DNA of 64,000 nucleotides from an uncultured Oscillospiraceae bacterium (GTDB lineage: Bacteria; Bacillota; Clostridia; Oscillospirales; Oscillospiraceae), in the NCBI GenBank assembly GCA_910587255.1, contig CAJUKT010000088.1, positions 13,100-77,099 on the forward strand, in the 5' to 3' direction. The notes under the pieces are model-generated. The model did not search any database, was not told the origin of the DNA, and saw only the letters and a program-made list of their open reading frames with translations. Numbering within the stretch: the first letter of the stretch is position 1; each line of letters opens with the position of its first letter. The position numbers and the translations under genes were made by a program. Below, piece by piece: positions 60,876 through 64,000 of this stretch.

Positions 60876-61970
60876 ATGGAAGAGAGAAAAGCGCCCCGGA
60901 ATGGCTTTGTGGATGTGATGCGGCTGGGTTTTGCCGGGCTGGTCATGATGTACCACTTTTACTCCAATGGGAAGAAGCACTTTCCGGGGGGCTTCCTCGG
61001 CGTGGAATTTTTTGTGATTCTGGCGGGATTCTTGATGTTTTCTGCGTGGGATAGGCATCAAGTTTCGGGGCTGCCTTTGAATAAACGGCAGCAGTATTGG
61101 CTGGGCTATATGAAGAGGCGGTATGTCAAGTTCTTTTGGTATTGTTTAGTTGCGTTTGTAATAGTGTTTTTGACTGTACGGATTTGGCGTGACAAGGTTG
61201 ATAGCATTGCAGGGGTCAGCGATGCGCTTTCCGTAGATATCTGGGAGATTATACTGATCAAAATGAATGGGTTAAATCGTGGGAAAGGTACGCTGAACGC
61301 GCCGGCGTGGACCATGAACTGCATGCTTCTTGCGGAATTTTTAATTTTAGGTATGCTTACCTTTGTTGGACAGAAGTTTCTCATGTTTTTTATGCCTCTG
61401 AGCGTGATTTTTGGAAGCGGATATTGGATAAATAATTACACTGCATTGGGCGACTTTTCAGCATTTTTCACCTTTGGCATGCTGCGGATATATGTTTTGA
61501 CCTGCTGTGGGATATTAAGCTATTGGATATGCAAAAAAATAAAAGCGGTTCCATTTTCAGCCATTGGACGGTGGGTTTTGACAGGTGCGGAGTTAACTGG
61601 CTATACTGTATGCATGCTGATTGTGCTTTATCGCAACAGCAGATACTATCAGTTTTGCTTCATGTTGGTCACAACGTTTGTTCTAGCGGTCAGCTTTTCG
61701 GGGAAAAGCTTTGCTGGGAGTATACTCCCAGCAAATAGGATTACCAACTTTTGCGCTGAGTTATCTTTGAGCCTGTATTTAACCCATTGGCCGGTGCTCA
61801 TAGCTTTTCAGGGGCTATTTCAGGACATCAACGAGCTATATCGGCAAAAGTTCGTATTTCTGTGCTGTGCGCTGGCGGTGGCGCTGGGGTATACATATAT
61901 CATGCGGGGAATATTCAAATTGCTGCCAATTATAAAGGAAAAGTTGGGGTCTGTAATGCTGGAGGAATGA
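60876..61970 (+). CDS. Acyltransferase 3 family membrane protein, copy 1
   Basis: A 364-aa integral membrane O-acyltransferase of the OafA/WecH type. The hallmark region is RNGFVDVMRLGFAGLVMMYHFY with the catalytic-type His, then VEFFVILAGFLMFSAW, and about ten helices to GYTYIMRGIFKLLP. These enzymes O-acetylate or otherwise acylate surface glycans. ATG 60876 is preferred over 60867 since GGAGGA then has proper spacing and it matches copy 2. A second, partly near-identical copy follows immediately. Confidence 0.85.
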   Translation: MEERKAPRNGFVDVMRLGFAGLVMMYHFYSNGKKHFPGGFLGVEFFVILAGFLMFSAWDRHQVSGLPLNKRQQYWLGYMKRRYVKFFWYCLVAFVIVFLTVRIWRDKVDSIAGVSDALSVDIWEIILIKMNGLNRGKGTLNAPAWTMNCMLLAEFLILGMLTFVGQKFLMFFMPLSVIFGSGYWINNYTALGDFSAFFTFGMLRIYVLTCCGILSYWICKKIKAVPFSAIGRWVLTGAELTGYTVCMLIVLYRNSRYYQFCFMLVTTFVLAVSFSGKSFAGSILPANRITNFCAELSLSLYLTHWPVLIAFQGLFQDINELYRQKFVFLCCALAVALGYTYIMRGIFKLLPIIKEKLGSVMLEE

Positions 61971-61975
61971 AAGAG

Positions 61976-63073
61976 ATGGAAGAGAGAAAAACGCCCCGGA
62001 ATGGTTTGCTAGACGTAATGCGGCTGGGCTTTGCCGGGATAGTGATGATGTACCACTTTTATTCCAATGGGGAGAAGCACTTTCCCGGGGGATTCACCGG
62101 TGTGGAATTTTTTACAATTTTGGCGGGATTCCTGATGTTTTCGGCATGGGAGAGGCATCGAGCTTCGGAGTTGCCTTTAAAGGAACGACAGCGGTACTGG
62201 CTGGAGTATATGAGAAAACGGTATGTTAGATTCTTTTGGTATGGTTTTATTGCGTTTGTTGTGGCATTTTTTACTATCCGAATTTGGCATGATAACATTT
62301 ATGGTGTTGGGAAGATCAGTGACGCGCTTTCTGGAGATGTCTGGGAGATTATATTGATCAAAATGAATGGGTTAAATCGTGGGAAAGGTATACTAAATAT
62401 GCCGGCTTGGACCCTGGCTTGTATGCTTTTTGCGGAATTTTTAATTTTAGGTATGCTTACCTTTGCTGGACAGAAGTTTCTCGTGTTTTTTATGCCTCTG
62501 AGCGTGATTTTTGGAAGCGGATATTGGACAAATAATTACACTACACTATGGGATTTTTCAGCATTTTTCACCTTTGGCATGCTGCGGATATATGTTTTGA
62601 CCTGCTGTGGGATATTAAGCTATTGGATATGCCAAAAAATAAAAGCGGTTCCATTTTCAACCATTGGGCGGTGGGTCTTGACAGGTGCGGAGTTAACTGG
62701 CTATACTGTATGCATGCTGATTGTGCTTTATCGCAACGGCAGATACTATCAGTTTTGCTTCATATTGGTCACAATGTTTGTTCTAGCGGTCAGCTTTTCG
62801 GGGAAAAGCTTTGCTGGGAGTATACTCCCAGCAAATAGGCTTACCAACTTTTGCGCTGAGTTATCTTTGAGCGTGTATCTGACGCACTACACAGTGTTGA
62901 GGGTTTTTCAATATTTATATGAAGACATCAACGAGCTATACCGGCAAAAGTTCGTATTTCTGTGCTGTGCGCTGGCGGCGGCGCTGGGGTATACATACAT
63001 CATGCGGGGAGTGTTCAAAATGCTGCCGATTGTGAAGGAAAAGCTAAAGCGCGTCATGCTGGAGCGGCCATGA
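61976..63073 (+). CDS. Acyltransferase 3 family membrane protein, copy 2
   Basis: A 365-aa tandem paralogue starting 5 nt after copy 1. Long DNA stretches (about 62340-62390 and 62550-62860) are almost identical to copy 1, while others have diverged (residues 55-100; YLTHYTVLRVFQYLYED in place of YLTHWPVLIAFQGLFQD). This patchwork indicates duplication with later gene conversion. All hallmark residues (MMYHFY, GVEFF) are kept. It overlaps the ATPase gene in ATGA. The two may acylate different positions. Confidence 0.85.
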   Translation: MEERKTPRNGLLDVMRLGFAGIVMMYHFYSNGEKHFPGGFTGVEFFTILAGFLMFSAWERHRASELPLKERQRYWLEYMRKRYVRFFWYGFIAFVVAFFTIRIWHDNIYGVGKISDALSGDVWEIILIKMNGLNRGKGILNMPAWTLACMLFAEFLILGMLTFAGQKFLVFFMPLSVIFGSGYWTNNYTTLWDFSAFFTFGMLRIYVLTCCGILSYWICQKIKAVPFSTIGRWVLTGAELTGYTVCMLIVLYRNGRYYQFCFILVTMFVLAVSFSGKSFAGSILPANRLTNFCAELSLSVYLTHYTVLRVFQYLYEDINELYRQKFVFLCCALAAALGYTYIMRGVFKMLPIVKEKLKRVMLERP

Positions 63074-63870
63074 GTATTTTAGAAGTACACAACGTATCAA
63101 TCCGGTACATGACGGGGGACTTCAAGGAGATCGGGCTGAAGGAATACGTGATGCGGAAGATACGGGGGGAGTACCGGGTACGGGAGTTCTGGGCGGACCG
63201 AAACATCAGCTTCAGCCTGGAAAAAGGGGATATGCTGGGGATCATCGGGACGAACGGGGCGGGGAAATCGACGCTGCTGAAGGCGGTGTCGGGGATCATG
63301 GAGCCCACCGGGGGATATGTGAAGCGAGAGGGGAGCATCGCGGCGCTGCTGGAGCTGGCCAGCGGGTTCGACGGGGACCTGACGGTGCGGGAGAACGCGT
63401 ACCTGCGTGGAGCGATGCTGGGATACACGCGTAAGTTCATGGACGAGACGTACGGGAGGATCATCGAGTTTGCGGAGCTGCGGGAGTTTGAGGACAGGCC
63501 GTTCAAGCAGCTGTCGTCGGGGATGAAGTCGCGGCTGGCGTTTTCGATTGCGTCGCTGGTGCAGCCGGACCTGCTGATACTGGACGAGGTACTGTCGGTA
63601 GGGGACGGCGCGTTCCGGCGGAAGAGCGAGGCGAAGATGCGGGAGATCATGGCGGGCGGAGCGACGACAATCCTGGTGAGCCACTCGGTACAGCAGGTGG
63701 AGGAGCTGTGCAACAAGGCGCTGTGGCTGGAAAAGGGCCGGCAGGTGGCGTTTGGCGGGGCACGGAGGATCTGCGGGGCGTACCAGCAGTACCTGGACAA
63801 GGCGGTGACGCTGGAGCAGGCGAAAGCGGCATGCGCGGCGGAAGCAGGGACGGAAACGGACGAAAGATAA
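63070..63870 (+). CDS. ABC transporter ATP-binding protein, polysaccharide export (Wzt/TagH-like)
   Basis: A 266-aa ATPase. It begins SILEVHNVSIRYMTGDFKEIGLKEYVMRK, the extended N-terminus of polysaccharide exporters. It has Walker A GTNGAGKST, signature LSSGMKSRLAFSIAS, Walker B LLILDEV and VSHSVQQV. The tail (VTLEQAKAACAAEAG) is short, with no O-antigen-binding Wzt C-terminal domain. It pairs with the permease at 60075 despite the intervening acyltransferases. Start overlaps copy 2 of the acyltransferase (ATGA). GC is high. Confidence 0.92.
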   Translation: MSILEVHNVSIRYMTGDFKEIGLKEYVMRKIRGEYRVREFWADRNISFSLEKGDMLGIIGTNGAGKSTLLKAVSGIMEPTGGYVKREGSIAALLELASGFDGDLTVRENAYLRGAMLGYTRKFMDETYGRIIEFAELREFEDRPFKQLSSGMKSRLAFSIASLVQPDLLILDEVLSVGDGAFRRKSEAKMREIMAGGATTILVSHSVQQVEELCNKALWLEKGRQVAFGGARRICGAYQQYLDKAVTLEQAKAACAAEAGTETDER

Positions 63871-63883
63871 GGAGGACGAGCAG

Positions 63884-64000
63884 ATGAAACAGATGAAGCG
63901 GAAGCTGACGGCGCTGGCGGCGGCACTGGCGCTGTGCGCGGGACTGGTGGCGCCGGGGTTCGGGGCGCGCACGTACGAGACGGCATGGCTGGAGCGAGAC
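63884..64000 (+). CDS. N-terminus of a secreted protein, cut by the window end
   Basis: ATG 63884 with GGAGGACGAG ribosome site begins MKQMKRKLTALAAALALCAG, a clear signal peptide with probable cleavage near FGA-RTYET. Only 39 codons are present, so no function can be given. It is 13 nt after the exporter ATPase and probably in the same operon; an exported glycan-binding or cell-wall protein is likely. Confidence 0.7.
   Translation, partial: MKQMKRKLTALAAALALCAGLVAPGFGARTYETAWLERD

Noticed and set aside
1..64000. CRISPR arrays, rRNA and tRNA genes
   Set aside because: No regularly spaced repeats and no tRNA or rRNA signatures were seen by eye in either strand.

Overview
The window looks like chromosome from a Gram-positive gut Clostridia, probably Oscillospiraceae-like (Flavonifractor/Lawsonibacter/Oscillibacter type; inferred, no rRNA or tRNA was seen). 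The evidence is GC-rich coding DNA with strong AGGAGG ribosome sites, MobP/MobV relaxases and serine-recombinase triplets typical of Clostridia elements, permuted GH3 enzymes, AgrA/AgrC-like signalling, and an ABC-exported surface glycan locus with an EpsG-like protein.

Region 1 (1-30.5 kb) is an integrative mobilizable or conjugative element. Its left part has a relaxase fused to Sel1 repeats, a CHC2/Toprim protein, a VirD4-type coupling protein split by a complete 2.6 kb group II intron, and a small winged-helix protein. Its right part has a sigma-like regulator, a ~0.5 kb noncoding stretch that may encode a large structured RNA, a DUF2325 protein, three consecutive serine recombinase-family genes and a metallophosphoesterase. 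Between these lies a ~13 kb cargo: a LytTR two-component system, three GH3 glycosidases (two with permuted domains and membrane anchors), a carbohydrate-binding lipoprotein and a frameshifted GtrA-like gene. No VirB4/VirB6-type genes are visible.

Region 2 (30.5-38.7 kb) is a mosaic. It holds an IS110 transposase and two diverged copies of a cassette (DUF1016 N-terminal domain, low-molecular-weight tyrosine phosphatase, 74-aa protein, SGNH hydrolase). Between the copies is a mobile fragment with a MobV relaxase, a truncated sigma factor and a DUF3800 gene. Converging on the DUF3800 gene is a ~68-nt three-hairpin small RNA with its own predicted promoter and terminator.

Region 3 (38.7-44 kb) looks like a phase-variation control locus: a palindromic repeat, an active-looking tyrosine recombinase, a 286-bp segment bounded by 20-bp inverted repeats with a promoter now facing away from two surface-protein genes, an EpsG-like gene, and a second recombinase-fold protein lacking catalytic residues.

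Region 4 (44-64 kb) is a surface-glycan locus. It has a GT4 transferase, a nucleotidyltransferase-kinase fusion, SIS and HAD enzymes, three proteins sharing a GT9-like domain (one a radical-SAM/coiled-coil/GT fusion with a G11 tract), a NeuB/KdsC/NeuA-like set suggesting a CMP-activated ulosonic acid, Gfo/Idh, SDR and CBS-cupin proteins, an ABC exporter split around two tandem acyltransferases, and the start of a secreted protein. GC drops sharply at the G11 tract and recovers at the exporter, so a variable core appears to sit within a conserved frame.
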